Assembly (NCBI RefSeq): GCF_036324505.1
Contig: NC_086366.1
Location: forward strand, 12,583,927 to 12,647,926
Source: Eleginops maclovinus
Taxonomy: Eukaryota; Chordata; Actinopteri; Perciformes; Eleginopidae
DNA: 64,000 bases
Reading direction: 5' to 3'
Part shown: in pieces, positions 26,631 to 36,280 of the stretch
How positions within the stretch are numbered: the stretch's first letter is position 1
Layout: each line of letters begins with the position of its first letter
The notes under the pieces: generated by a model
The model's database searches: none
What the model saw: the letters and a program-made list of their open reading frames with translations, nothing else
What the model was told of the DNA's origin: nothing
Translations under genes and position numbers: made by a program

Positions 26631-29600
26631 GGGGGGTTTACTATTTCAAAATAGTAAAACCCAGTGCAGGATCAAATTGGATGGCTAAATAATCAGTAAA
26701 ATCTCTAATTACCCAGCAATCGGTACCGGGAATCTTAACTTAGGTTGATAAGATCTCTACATTCTCCACCCGAGTAGAGCCCTGTGGCAGTTTTCTGGAT
26801 CAGCTATGAGGCAGTTTTGAGTGAGGTCTGTTGTAATAAAAAAAGATTGCAATGGTCCAAGTGATAATGAGGGGGGAGGGGAGAGAACATGTTTGAATGA
26901 CCTCTATGTGACGGTGGTATTAGAAATGGTTACATTTTTGGATGAGCTTTCCAGAGATCTAAATCAAAGAGCACCCGTTGGTTCTTTGCAAGAAAACTAC
27001 ATTCAAAAAAAGTTTCCACAATTTATTTCAAAAGTCACAATGACAATGACACAACAAAACAGTTTTGGATGGAACATAACATGCACTCTAAGGTCTTTAT
27101 TAACTTGTGCTTATCTCCACAGCTACTCGTGATGACTCTCTCTGTGTGATCGCCAATCCGGCCTTCGTGGTATACTCTTCCATTGTCTCCTTCTATGTTC
27201 CCTTCATCATCACTCTGCTGGTTTATGTGCAAATTTATGTGGTGCTGAGGAAGCGCAGAAAACGTGTAAACACCAAACCGAAGCCGCGTGTCTGTCAGGC
27301 TGCCGACCCTGATATGCCTACTTCGCTGAAGGTGAGATTGCAATATGGTTGCTATTTACTACTGAAGCTTTTACTGCTTCGATGTGGATTTGTGAGTGAT
27401 TTACGCTTTTATTTCCCCAGATCTGTATCTTTCTGTTTCCTGATGTTGTACAATGATGTCTTTTTCAACCAGTGTGTAAATACAGCGTGTCCTTTAAGGT
27501 TCATTTGCGTATTTATGAAACGCCAATCCATAATTCTCTCAACCCATTTATACTCGAAGGTTTTATGTATAGGCATTGCATTACATAACACCACAATGTA
27601 AAGGGGTAACCCAGACAAGAAGAGAATTGATTTTTTGGGAGAAAAACAGTGGACAACATTCAAGGCAAGATATTGAAAGGTCACGGCTCAGTTACACATA
27701 AGGCACTCCGAGTGTCCCACAACAATTTTAATCTTAATGTCACATTAACTGACAGGTTTTCAGTGCTGAAAGCAGTCACCTGTCTTTAATTTTGATGGCC
27801 CTAAAGTGAACTTTTTTCTTTTCTTTCTATTGATTCTACTGACCTAAACACTCAATGAGCTCTGCACAGGAAGCCAAGTAATGGTTTTGATCTGAGCACT
27901 ACATTATTCATGTTCATGCATGGCTTCACCATGCGGTTCCTATGTCTGTACAGAAATGTAAAGACTGAAATTGTATTCAATGATCTGTGTAGTCTTTGTA
28001 TGGCAGTATATTATATATATTATGTACATAATCTTTAAGGAACATATTCATTCAATGAAGGTTTACTTGTGACATGTAACATAGATATTTACATACTGTA
28101 TTTCTTACACTGCCAGAAAAAAAAGGGCTCTCAGCTGCTTTTGAAGCTGCAGATCAGATTCCTTCTAAACAGCCTTTCTGCATCATAGCTCTATGTAGCC
28201 TCATATTACCTCGTAGGCTGTGGGACCTGTGCTAAGGCATCCCTTTTGTCAGTTGTTCTTTGATATTGTACCCTCTGCGTGCCTGACACTGCTGTTTTTT
28301 TTATTTCAGGATAAGTGCACTCATCCAGAGGATGTGAGGTTGTGCACCATGATTGTTAAATCTAATGGAAGTTTTCCTGTCAACAAGAAGAAAGTGGTGT
28401 GTGCTCTTTTCTGTTCTTTTGGTTGCTGCTGTTTTAAAAAAAAAAAGTGTAATTGTCAGAACCATTGGTTTTTTTTCCCACAAAAGATTTAGCAAGGTGT
28501 CACCTTGAAGTTCTACTCTATTTCTCAATAGAAAATACAGCTTTAAAAGCAACCTTTTCTGCTTCTGTGAACACAGCATACTGAAATTGAACACTAAAAG
28601 CTAGATTTTGCTGTAATCTGTTTGATATCTGTTATTTTAAATGCCAACCGTGCCAAAATGACCATCTGAATCCATGTGTTTGTGCTCATCCTGACCTTGC
28701 TCAGATATTCATCAAAGAAGTAGTCAATGAGGGGGAAGATCTGGAGCTGGATGAGCTGAACAACAGTGGCAGCAGCCAGAAACAGAAGCAGCAGCCACAG
28801 TGTGCTCTCGGAGAGACTCCGGCCACCAGCCACCAGCTACTGATGCCCAACAAGGCCAACGCTAGCCCAACCTCCTCACCTCCCACACCCCCTGAGCAGG
28901 GCCAGAAAGCAGAAAAGAATGGAGATCCTACAAAGAAGGTACTCGGGGATCCAGCACCTGTTGTGGCTAAAGCCTTCCAGACGCATGCCTTACCTAATGG
29001 CAAGACTCAGACCTCTGTGAAAACCATGAGCAAGAGAAAGATCTCCCAGCAAAAGGAAAAGAAGGCCACTCAGATGTTAGCCATCGTCCTTGGTAAGTTT
29101 GTTTCCTACTAACTGATTTTTCAAGTAACATTTAATATGAATAATTTACAATGAGTGACATTAGGAGTTTATGAAATGCTGTTTTATGTGAATATACACT
29201 CAAAGTGGAACTGACACTGCTGGAAATTGTTTCCACAACCAAATAACTATGTTTTGGTTGTCTTATTTACAATTTCAAAACAACATGCAGCGATTGCAAC
29301 ATCAAACCAGCAGGGGACTCTGTTGAAACTTAGCAAGACAAAATATGTGTTTCTCTTCTATCTTGTTCTTTGAGGCTTAAAGATAAGACAAGCTAATGCA
29401 ACGACAGGAAATTATTATATTACTTTGATTTGAACCATTTTCGAAAAGTTTGCTTTCATTTCGTTTTTCTGAATCTTTTTCTAATATTCCCATTTGTTCT
29501 TGTGTCTCCTCAGGTGTATTCATCATATGCTGGTTGCCATTTTTCATTACGCATATCTTGAACACCCACTGCACAAAATGCAAGGTCCCTGCTGAGATGT

Positions 29601-29710
29601 ATAATGCTTTCACTTGGCTGGGCTACGTGAATAGTGCTGTTAATCCCATCATATACACCACCTTTAATGTTGAGTTCAGAAAGGCATTTATTAAGCTCTT
29701 GCACTGCTAA
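17021..29710 (+). CDS. drd2: Dopamine D2 receptor, 7 coding exons, 468 residues
   Basis: Class A GPCR for dopamine, coupled to Gi/o at the plasma membrane. Coding exons: 17021-17299, 21157-21266, 24978-25114, 27123-27331, 28310-28396, 28705-29092 and 29514-29710. All junctions are GT-AG and the phases join (1407 nt with stop). The N-terminus has sequons at N16 and N22. TM1 contains [12 protein letters not shown]3 carries Asp112 in VTLDVMM (amine binding) and the DRY box at 129-131. TM5 has the serines of [10 protein letters not shown]6 has CWLPFF and TM7 NPIIY. The protein ends in LHC, the short tail and palmitoylation Cys typical of D2-like receptors. The third intracellular loop (about 215-395) is longer than in mammals. 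ATG 17021 was chosen because it follows the acceptor at 16988 by 32 bases and gives the D2 N-terminus. The orthologue is probably drd2a, because ankk1 lies beside it. Confidence 0.96.
17300..24977 (+). other. drd2: drd2 introns around the 110-nt exon
   Basis: The first intron is 17300-21156 (GTAGGA to TTTTACAG) and the next is 21267-24977 (GTGAGT to TCTTACAG). They contain short simple repeats such as (TTTA)n near 18711-18730 and an AT run at about 21131-21147 just before the acceptor. I see no other gene or clear transposon in them. Confidence 0.75.
25256..25373 (+). mobile_element. Tc1-like terminal fragment
   Basis: The piece starts CAGTGGAGGAATGAGTATTT after TATA and continues with GATCCCCTGCC, ACTTACAAAGAAATGA and GAATATCAAAAAT. 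This resembles one TIR of a common fish Tc1-like element. No opposite TIR or transposase remains nearby, so it is a truncated relic. The identification is from memory of the family. Confidence 0.6.
26554..26637. repeat. GT microsatellite with poly-G end
   Basis: About 37 uninterrupted GT units (26554-26627) run into a G tract, within the fourth coding intron of drd2. Confidence 0.95.
28310..28396 (+). other. drd2: D2L-specific alternative exon of drd2 (29 codons)
   Basis: The exon is exactly 87 nt, phase 0 at both ends, flanked by TTATTTCAG and GTGTGT. It encodes residues 246-274, beginning DKCTHPED and ending NKKKV. It corresponds to the 29-residue mammalian exon whose skipping turns D2L into D2S. 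Skipping it here would also keep the frame. The donor GTGTGT is weaker than GTAAGT, which would favour regulated use, but expression data are needed to show that. Confidence 0.9.
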
Positions 29711-30472
29711 ACTGCGGCATCACGTTCTGATTCAACTGAAGGAAAAGTGATACATAAAAGCATCTCTTGTGGCAAATACCTCATCCTGTTAAGGAAAACG
29801 CACCATAGGGGGGAACTGCAATCGGCTTTTTAAAACATATGGAGCTGAGTGACTGAAAAACTGAGTGTCTTATTAAGGCACGTTTGCTCTATATGTGCAT
29901 TGTTTGTGGGGTCCCGTTCTCCAAATCACTGAATGTAAAACAAGAAATGTCTGTAACAATGACCAGTTTCATGGAGAAAATAAAAATGTAACATTGTTCT
30001 CTAAAATCATTGTATTCTTCACGTGGGGAGCCATCTGTGTATACCACACACATACAAGTTGCAAACTGCTATTTATTGTGTGTGTACTTTACGTTTTAAT
30101 GATGGAAGTCTTCAGCAATTCTTAGTCAGTGTCCATTGCAGTGTTTAAACTGATACAAGAGCTCTTAATCTTTAACCCTATCAATGGTTGGAAAGTGTGT
30201 CCAAGACAAGAGAAATTTTATCTGCTGTATAATGTGGCTATGCCAATATCCACATATTTGCAATTTTATAAATTGAAAAACTATATTATTATTATTTGAA
30301 AAATATTATTATTATTATTATTGGTATTATTATTATTTGTATTTGCTGTACATAGTTTTTCTTAAAACATTAACTGTGATTATATGCCTGCTATGGAAAT
30401 GTGATGCATGCTAAATTGCTCCTTTACCTGATTATTCATGAAGTGTATGTTTAACAAAAGATGTCCAATAAA
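29711..30472 (+). other. drd2: drd2 3' UTR with polyadenylation signals
   Basis: AATAAA motifs occur at 29979-29984, 30467-30472 and 30853-30858. The second is followed by T/GT-rich sequence and is a reasonable end of the message. An (ATT)n-rich block lies at about 30282-30336. The exact 3' end is not determinable from sequence alone. Confidence 0.55.
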
Positions 30473-32880
30473 TGAAGTTATGAGACACTGTAAAGTGCCA
30501 CATGAATATCAGTGTTCGCCGTGTATAAAAAGATACACCCATAAATGATTTGACAGTAGTCAGCAGCTTCTGTCTTATTCCCGGCACTGTTTTGCAGTTT
30601 GAGAAATGTTGTTTACTGAAAGTAACTCCGAGCACTGCTGCAGTGGAGGTCCTCCATGGCAAACTAATGACCTGTATGTGGACTGTGCAGCTTCCAGGTA
30701 TAATCATGTGGATTTGTGCTACCCTGAAGCAGCTCCCCGGGGCTTTTGCTGAGTAAGAACGAGGTAAACTTGGCAAAACTTAAATAACCGATACAGCACT
30801 ACAACTATGTGTGTAACTGTCTAGCAGAGCCTGCATTTTATTTCAGTGCAACAATAAAGACATCAATAAAGATATGATAATGTTTTAATAGATATTAGCC
30901 AGACAGTGCTGTATAGGGAATTCACAAAAAAAATGTTTTTGTCGGGTGCTATATTTCAATAGACAACAAAATAAACTGGAAAAGTTGATTTTTGTTTTTT
31001 TATATTTGTGGGAATCAGTGGCGTGAACTTGCACAATTTGTTCAGGCCCTAGACCACCCATTTAATATTGTACAACATTCCTAGCCTGATTGGGATCTTT
31101 ATAAGGTACAGAGTTATCAACATAACTCGTGTGGCATGAATACATTTCAAGTACTTTACATCACTGGCACTTTATCACTGGCCTAGCAGCAGTCTTTTTG
31201 ATGACCAAAGTCAGACCAAAGACAGTCCAGCATTGCATCATTTATAAGGGGGAAAAAATCATTATTACAGCAAGCTAACATGCAGGGCAAGAGCCGACAA
31301 CAATAACCGCAAGAGTGACATGATATATAATGCTGTTAGCAATCATTGAGTGCAAGTTACAAAGAAAACAAAATGAGAAGTTTGGCTTTTTCCGAGCAAT
31401 ACATCACTCATGGTGAATACCGCTGCTGCGGCTGATGCAGGATTGGGAAATACAGAGTTCACATCTTTCTCTTGTGATGTTGAGGTTGTGTCGGAAAAAA
31501 ATGTTTTTAGTTGAAGAATGAAGGTCAGAAGACCTGTTTTCTCCAATCTAACAGCAGGTAATGACTACAGAGTTGTGGTGGAAGTACTGTAGTTAAGTAC
31601 TCAGACGGTGTATTTAAGTGAATGAAGCAATACTGAAGAGTACAAACCCTCTGTGAAAAGTCAACGTCAGGCATCCAAATGTCATTGTCATGCATTCAAG
31701 TAGTACACAAGGTTTAGCAGCAAAAGTACTGAAAGTGAAAGTACTTCTTATAAAGAATTGTGAATTTCAGAATAATGTTTATTATATTATTGGTTATAAA
31801 TATTGATGTGTACAACAGATGTAATATTGAAGCTGGTAAAGGTGGACATCATTTTAACAATTTAATGAAAAGTAAATCTCAATTACATTATGCTTATATT
31901 GTTTTTGCCAGGAGTGAAATGGGAAAATAAATCTAAAGTTGGATCTAGTCAATGTGAGAAATGAATGGAATATTAAACACCAATTTGTGGAAATTCCAAT
32001 TATTACATTTCTTTATTTTGTAGTTGTAAAAAGATTACATTTTGTAACCGTTATCATAGGGACTGAAAAGCAGTTGCATTTCCTACAGTGGTGAGTACCA
32101 CCATAATGCACCAGGCTGCTCGTAGTGTATAATCCTTTATTTCTTTGTATAGCAAGAGCAGAATCAGATCAGTAGAGAGGATGTAGTCCCTTCAGGCAGC
32201 TGCTGACTGATGTGGTGTACTAGGTGACACGCTTAATGGACTAGCACCATTTCTTAGGACATTTAAATTCTATTTGCCTCCGGCAAACACTATCACAGGA
32301 AAGTTGTAATGGAAGAGCCAGGACATGGGTTTTTTTGATGACTAAGAAAAAAAGCAACAATTTATATTAACACAGAAGCAATGCAATGTTATTTTGTGCC
32401 TTATGTTTCAGTAAAGGTCCTCCCACTGGGACACTCAGAGGTTTAAAAGTAACTTGTCTGAAATATTAATATGTAAAAAGCGTGCCCTATTGTACTATTC
32501 AGTCTCATGTAATCATCTTACAGAGTGTGTCTGCTTTTCTCCGAAAGATCCATTTGTATTAACACTGCTATTTATGGATGTCCCATAGACCTGTGGGACA
32601 CATGTATATATATAGTGTTTCCATAATAAAATCCCCAGGGGGAATGTCCCAGAGAAACGTATACTAGATCAGCATCAATCATGTCTGGCACATTCTGTAT
32701 GTTGGAACTGTTCCCATCTTTATTAAAGCAGCTGAATTATTGGAATTAACTGCTGTACTGGTTAACATTTTGTAAGGGTTATTCTTTATGAATGACTCGG
32801 CTTGTCAGTATGTCTAACGTATGCCTACACTCAGTTATATTGTTTTACGCTTTTGGAGGCTGTTGCTTAGTCTATAGTCT
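30473..32880. other. Intergenic DNA downstream of drd2
   Basis: No gene is supported. The stretch contains one degenerate interspersed repeat (31574-31860), listed separately. The minus-strand open frame near 31343-31546 has no recognisable domain. Confidence 0.5.
31574..31860 (+). repeat. Degenerate fish interspersed repeat
   Basis: It begins GTGGTGGAAGTACTGTAGTT and contains AAAAGTACTGAAAGTGAAAGT and TTTCAGAATAATGTTTATTA, ending AGCTGGTAAAGGTGG. This resembles a very common teleost repeat rich in AAGTACT/AAAGTA motifs. Its last 90 bases align with the piece at 7088-7195. Confidence 0.6.
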
Positions 32881-35800
32881 AGACGGATTTCAGAAAAAAG
32901 GCCTTTTATAAGAAGTAAGGAGCATTTATGGGTACAAGTCGGGAACCGGCCTACCTTACATATTTCAAGGGTGCTGAGTCCAAAAAAACCGGTACCCGGG
33001 TGAAATTTTGAGGTTTTGACCTTCTAATTTGCATATTAAAATGGCCGCCAAATTGCCCATCTTGCACAGTTATTGGACCATTTCCTCCTAGTTTTTTTTG
33101 TAAGTAGGCAATCAAGATGAGGAAATTAAGTTTCTAGATCGATAGTCAAGGGTCAAACAAGGATATAGTGGAGGCTCAGTGCCTTTTTTATGTATATATA
33201 TATGCAAAATACCAACTTTTAAGGTGAAATTAAGCATTATTTGTGTCATTTTTTAAGGCCGACATAAATATTAAATAAAAGTTACTCTGAAATTTTCCCT
33301 GTTGATATGACATATGATGTACACCATATTATATGATAACAAAGAAAAAAATCCATTGCAAGTTGTCTGAGATTTCATGTTTTTTTTTTTTGTTTTTTTT
33401 TGCAAATTAAGCATTTGTTCTCTAAATTCTAAGACGGGAAAAACCCAGGTGAATAGGGAAAAATATTCAAAAAGAGACCACCATGAAACGTACCAAGTTG
33501 AATATTTAGATCAGTACATAGCATGGTCAGTCCCATCGCTGAGGACCCTTTGCCTGAGGTGAATTAACAGCAAAGAGGATCGTAACAGTTTCACACGCTT
33601 TGGTAAGTTTCCTGCTTTTTGATTTTTTTAGACAAAAAATGTCAATATTCCTTAGTTATTGATTGAGCTTGTTAACCCTATTTATCCAAAATGATACTTT
33701 TTCAACCATAGTGGGTCAAAATTGTGTATTTCAATGATATTGAGATGGCTAGCAACTGGGAGAAAACTAGCTAACAGTTAGCCGTACACTGGTTGTGCCA
33801 GATGTCCTGGAGAACCTGCACCACGTCAATGTACATTCTGCCACAAGCAAGCCAGTATTCACATCACATGTTAACAAGACCTGGTTTACCAGACCTAAAG
33901 GAGACAGTGAGTGTGTGAAACAAGCACAAGCAACAGACATGGCTTTCTTCCTGCGACGTCAGGATTCTGAACCCAAACCTTCTTGGACCGTTTTCAATCA
34001 GTCAGTCTCGTCAAAGGAACCAGAGCAGACAGCAGTAGGATATTTGCCAATAGTCCTTGCTCCAGCTCATGAGTATGATACGCTCAATACAGTTGTGAAG
34101 AGGTGCATGGCAATATCATCACATTTTGGCCAGGAGCATACAGTCATAACAGTGGACCAAGCTCTTTACTGCAAGCTCATGGAACTGAAGTGGTGTGTTG
34201 AGGAATATCAGGGCAAGTTAATCCCTCGGCTTGGTGGACTTCATATTGCAATGAACTTCCTAAAGACTATCGGAGATCACATGGCTGGGTCTGGTCTAGC
34301 TGAAGTGTGGCTGGAGAGTGGATTGCTGGGGGAGGGTGCTGTCATGCTTGTCATGTCAGGGAAAGCATACAACAAGGGTATGAGAGCTCACAAACTGACC
34401 TTGCAGGCCCTATGGCAGCTTTTGTTGCCAACATTCCTCGCGTTTGCTGCAGAATCAAACAAGGAATGCCATGATGAGATCTCTGCTATGGCTGCTGATG
34501 AAAATCCTGAAATGATTCCTCAGTTGATAACATATCTGAAGCAGGAACAGTTTGACAGTCTCCTCAAAGATTTCATCGCAAGTAAATCTGAAGATGTCAA
34601 CTTTGTCTTCTGGTGGAACTACATGGATATGGTCTCAACACTGTTGCAGTTTACACGAGCTCAGCGTGATGGACTCTGGGAGCTTCATCTTCACTCCTTC
34701 AGCTGGATGTTGCCGTACTTCATGCGATATGACCACCTGAACTATGCAAGATGGGGGCCAGTGTATATTGCTGAGATGCACCAACTCCCAGAACCTGTAC
34801 TATCTGAGTTCCAAAGAGGCAACTTTGTTGTGAAGCGGTCCGATCAACGATTCAACCAGGTCGATCCAGACCAAGCAATGGAGTGGATCAACGGAACAGG
34901 GAAAAAAGGAGGGGGGATCATTGGCATTACTAAGACACCTTCAGCCCTTTCCAGATGGACACTCTCCTACAACATGAGGTCCCATGTAGCAGAAGAGACA
35001 CATTTGATGTTCAGCAACACACCTGAGAAAACCTACGTCCACAATGAAGCTACCAAATCCCGTGAAAAGAGAGACAACAGAGACGAAATGGCATTGGTTT
35101 TAGTCTTCAAAGGGTTCAAGGTGTTTGATTCAGTCTCCTCAGGCTCATTGCAAAATCTCGCCACGAAAGACGTTGCCACAGAGGCTATCCAAAGCTCATT
35201 ACTTTCTGCCAAAGACCTAGGACAAGAAAAAGTGAATTCATTCATTGAGAAAAGGTTGATTGTTCCTGAGGACAAAGATAAACCAGAGGTCCCAATCCAT
35301 GCAACCCTACATAAGAGCAAAGCTAAAACATTTGCATCTCTGTATGAAGTGGCCAAAAATCCTAAAATCAAAGACAACAGAACTGTCATAAAGGCTGACC
35401 GAAACATTCTCAAACGCCTTGTTACGGCCTATGAGGCAGGTCGTCCAGTTGACTTACCAGCTGTCCTAAAACACGAGCTTCTGCCAGTTCCCATATCCCT
35501 TGCTGAAATGAATGGGACACTTCGCACTGGAAACAAGTCTGTATTAGTAAATAAGTTAACTGAAGACATAGTCTGTCCTGAGGCTACCAAAACAAGTGAC
35601 CTATGGAACTTACAGAAGACAGATGAAAGCAAAGCAATTCAGCTAGAAACATGAAAGAAAATATACAGAAACAAGATGTGATCTGTATAACTGTTCAAGG
35701 GAAGTTTCATGTTTTTTTTTCCCCTATTCACTTGGGTTTTTCGATGTTTGAATTAAGAGCATTATGCTTTGTTTGCATAAAAAAATGAATTCTCAGACAA

Positions 35801-36275
35801 CTTGCAATGGTGTTTTTCTTAGTTATTATGTAATATGGAATACATCACATATCATATATACACTGGGAACATTTAAGAGTGATATTGACTGAATATTTAT
35901 GTCGGCCTTAAAAAATGACACAAATAATGCTTAATTTCACCTTAAAAGTTGGTATTTTGCATATATATATACATAAAAAAGGCACTGAGCCTCCACTATA
36001 TCCTTGCTCTGACCCCAGACTATAGATCTAGACACTTAATTCATCATCTTTGATTGCCTACTTACAAAAAAACTTGGGGAAAATGGTCCAACGACTGAGC
36101 AAGATAGGGAGTTTGGCGGCCATTTTGATATGCAAATTAGAAGGTCAAAAACTCAAAATTTCGCTCGGGTACCGGTTTTTTTGGATTCAGCACCCTTGAA
36201 ATATGTAAAGTAGGCCGGTTCCCAACTTGTACCCATAAATGCTCCTTACATTCACTTTTTGGGTACATCCCGTCT
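32881..36275 (+). mobile_element. Long-TIR DNA transposon of unassigned family
   Basis: The left arm is about 32881-33489 and the right arm about 35704-36275. They are inverted copies of each other, with shared blocks including GTAAGGAGCATTTATGGGTA, CATATTTCAAGGGTGCTGA, ATGGCCGCCAAA and AATTAAGCATTATTTGTGTC. The tips read AGACGGAT and AGACGGGAT. A putative 5-bp duplication AGTCT lies at 32876-32880 and 36276-36280, but the tips are partly palindromic, so the border could shift by a few bases. The arms differ by roughly a tenth by eye. Between them lies one long plus-strand open frame. I cannot place it in Tc1, hAT, piggyBac, PIF, MULE or Merlin. Confidence 0.85.
33771..35654 (+). CDS. Putative transposase-like protein of the long-TIR element
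   Basis: An uninterrupted frame of over 620 codons. No Met starts the frame, so it is probably the second exon. An upstream piece (about 33377-33557, within and beside the left TIR, ending LRTLCL) can be joined in phase through AG|GTGAAT and AACAGTTAG|C. No domain can be named with certainty. Visible motifs, counted from the Val at 33795: VITVDQALY (Asp121), RLGGLH (147-150), MAGSGL (163-168), YDHLNYARWGPVY (Asp313) and VDPDQAMEW (Asp357, Asp359, Glu363), then TKTPSALSRW. I recall similar uncharacterised proteins in many fish and invertebrate genomes. The position between long TIRs makes a transposase the natural reading, but the Asp/Glu triad is my guess. The C-terminal 200 residues are Lys-rich. 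Confidence 0.75.
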   Translation, partial: LTVSRTLVVPDVLENLHHVNVHSATSKPVFTSHVNKTWFTRPKGDSECVKQAQATDMAFFLRRQDSEPKPSWTVFNQSVSSKEPEQTAVGYLPIVLAPAHEYDTLNTVVKRCMAISSHFGQEHTVITVDQALYCKLMELKWCVEEYQGKLIPRLGGLHIAMNFLKTIGDHMAGSGLAEVWLESGLLGEGAVMLVMSGKAYNKGMRAHKLTLQALWQLLLPTFLAFAAESNKECHDEISAMAADENPEMIPQLITYLKQEQFDSLLKDFIASKSEDVNFVFWWNYMDMVSTLLQFTRAQRDGLWELHLHSFSWMLPYFMRYDHLNYARWGPVYIAEMHQLPEPVLSEFQRGNFVVKRSDQRFNQVDPDQAMEWINGTGKKGGGIIGITKTPSALSRWTLSYNMRSHVAEETHLMFSNTPEKTYVHNEATKSREKRDNRDEMALVLVFKGFKVFDSVSSGSLQNLATKDVATEAIQSSLLSAKDLGQEKVNSFIEKRLIVPEDKDKPEVPIHATLHKSKAKTFASLYEVAKNPKIKDNRTVIKADRNILKRLVTAYEAGRPVDLPAVLKHELLPVPISLAEMNGTLRTGNKSVLVNKLTEDIVCPEATKTSDLWNLQKTDESKAIQLET

Positions 36276-36280
36276 AGTCT

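Larger units (their letters stand above)
25115..27122 (+). other. drd2: drd2 intron with microsatellite and Tc1 remnant
   Basis: The intron runs from GTAAGG at 25115 to TCTCCACAG ending at 27122. It holds a Tc1-type terminal fragment (25256-25373) and a long GT microsatellite (26554-26627), both listed separately. No other gene is seen. Confidence 0.8.

Noticed and set aside
26416..26688. Frame with a Cys-Val run inside a drd2 intron
   Set aside because: Produced by the GT microsatellite within the intron.
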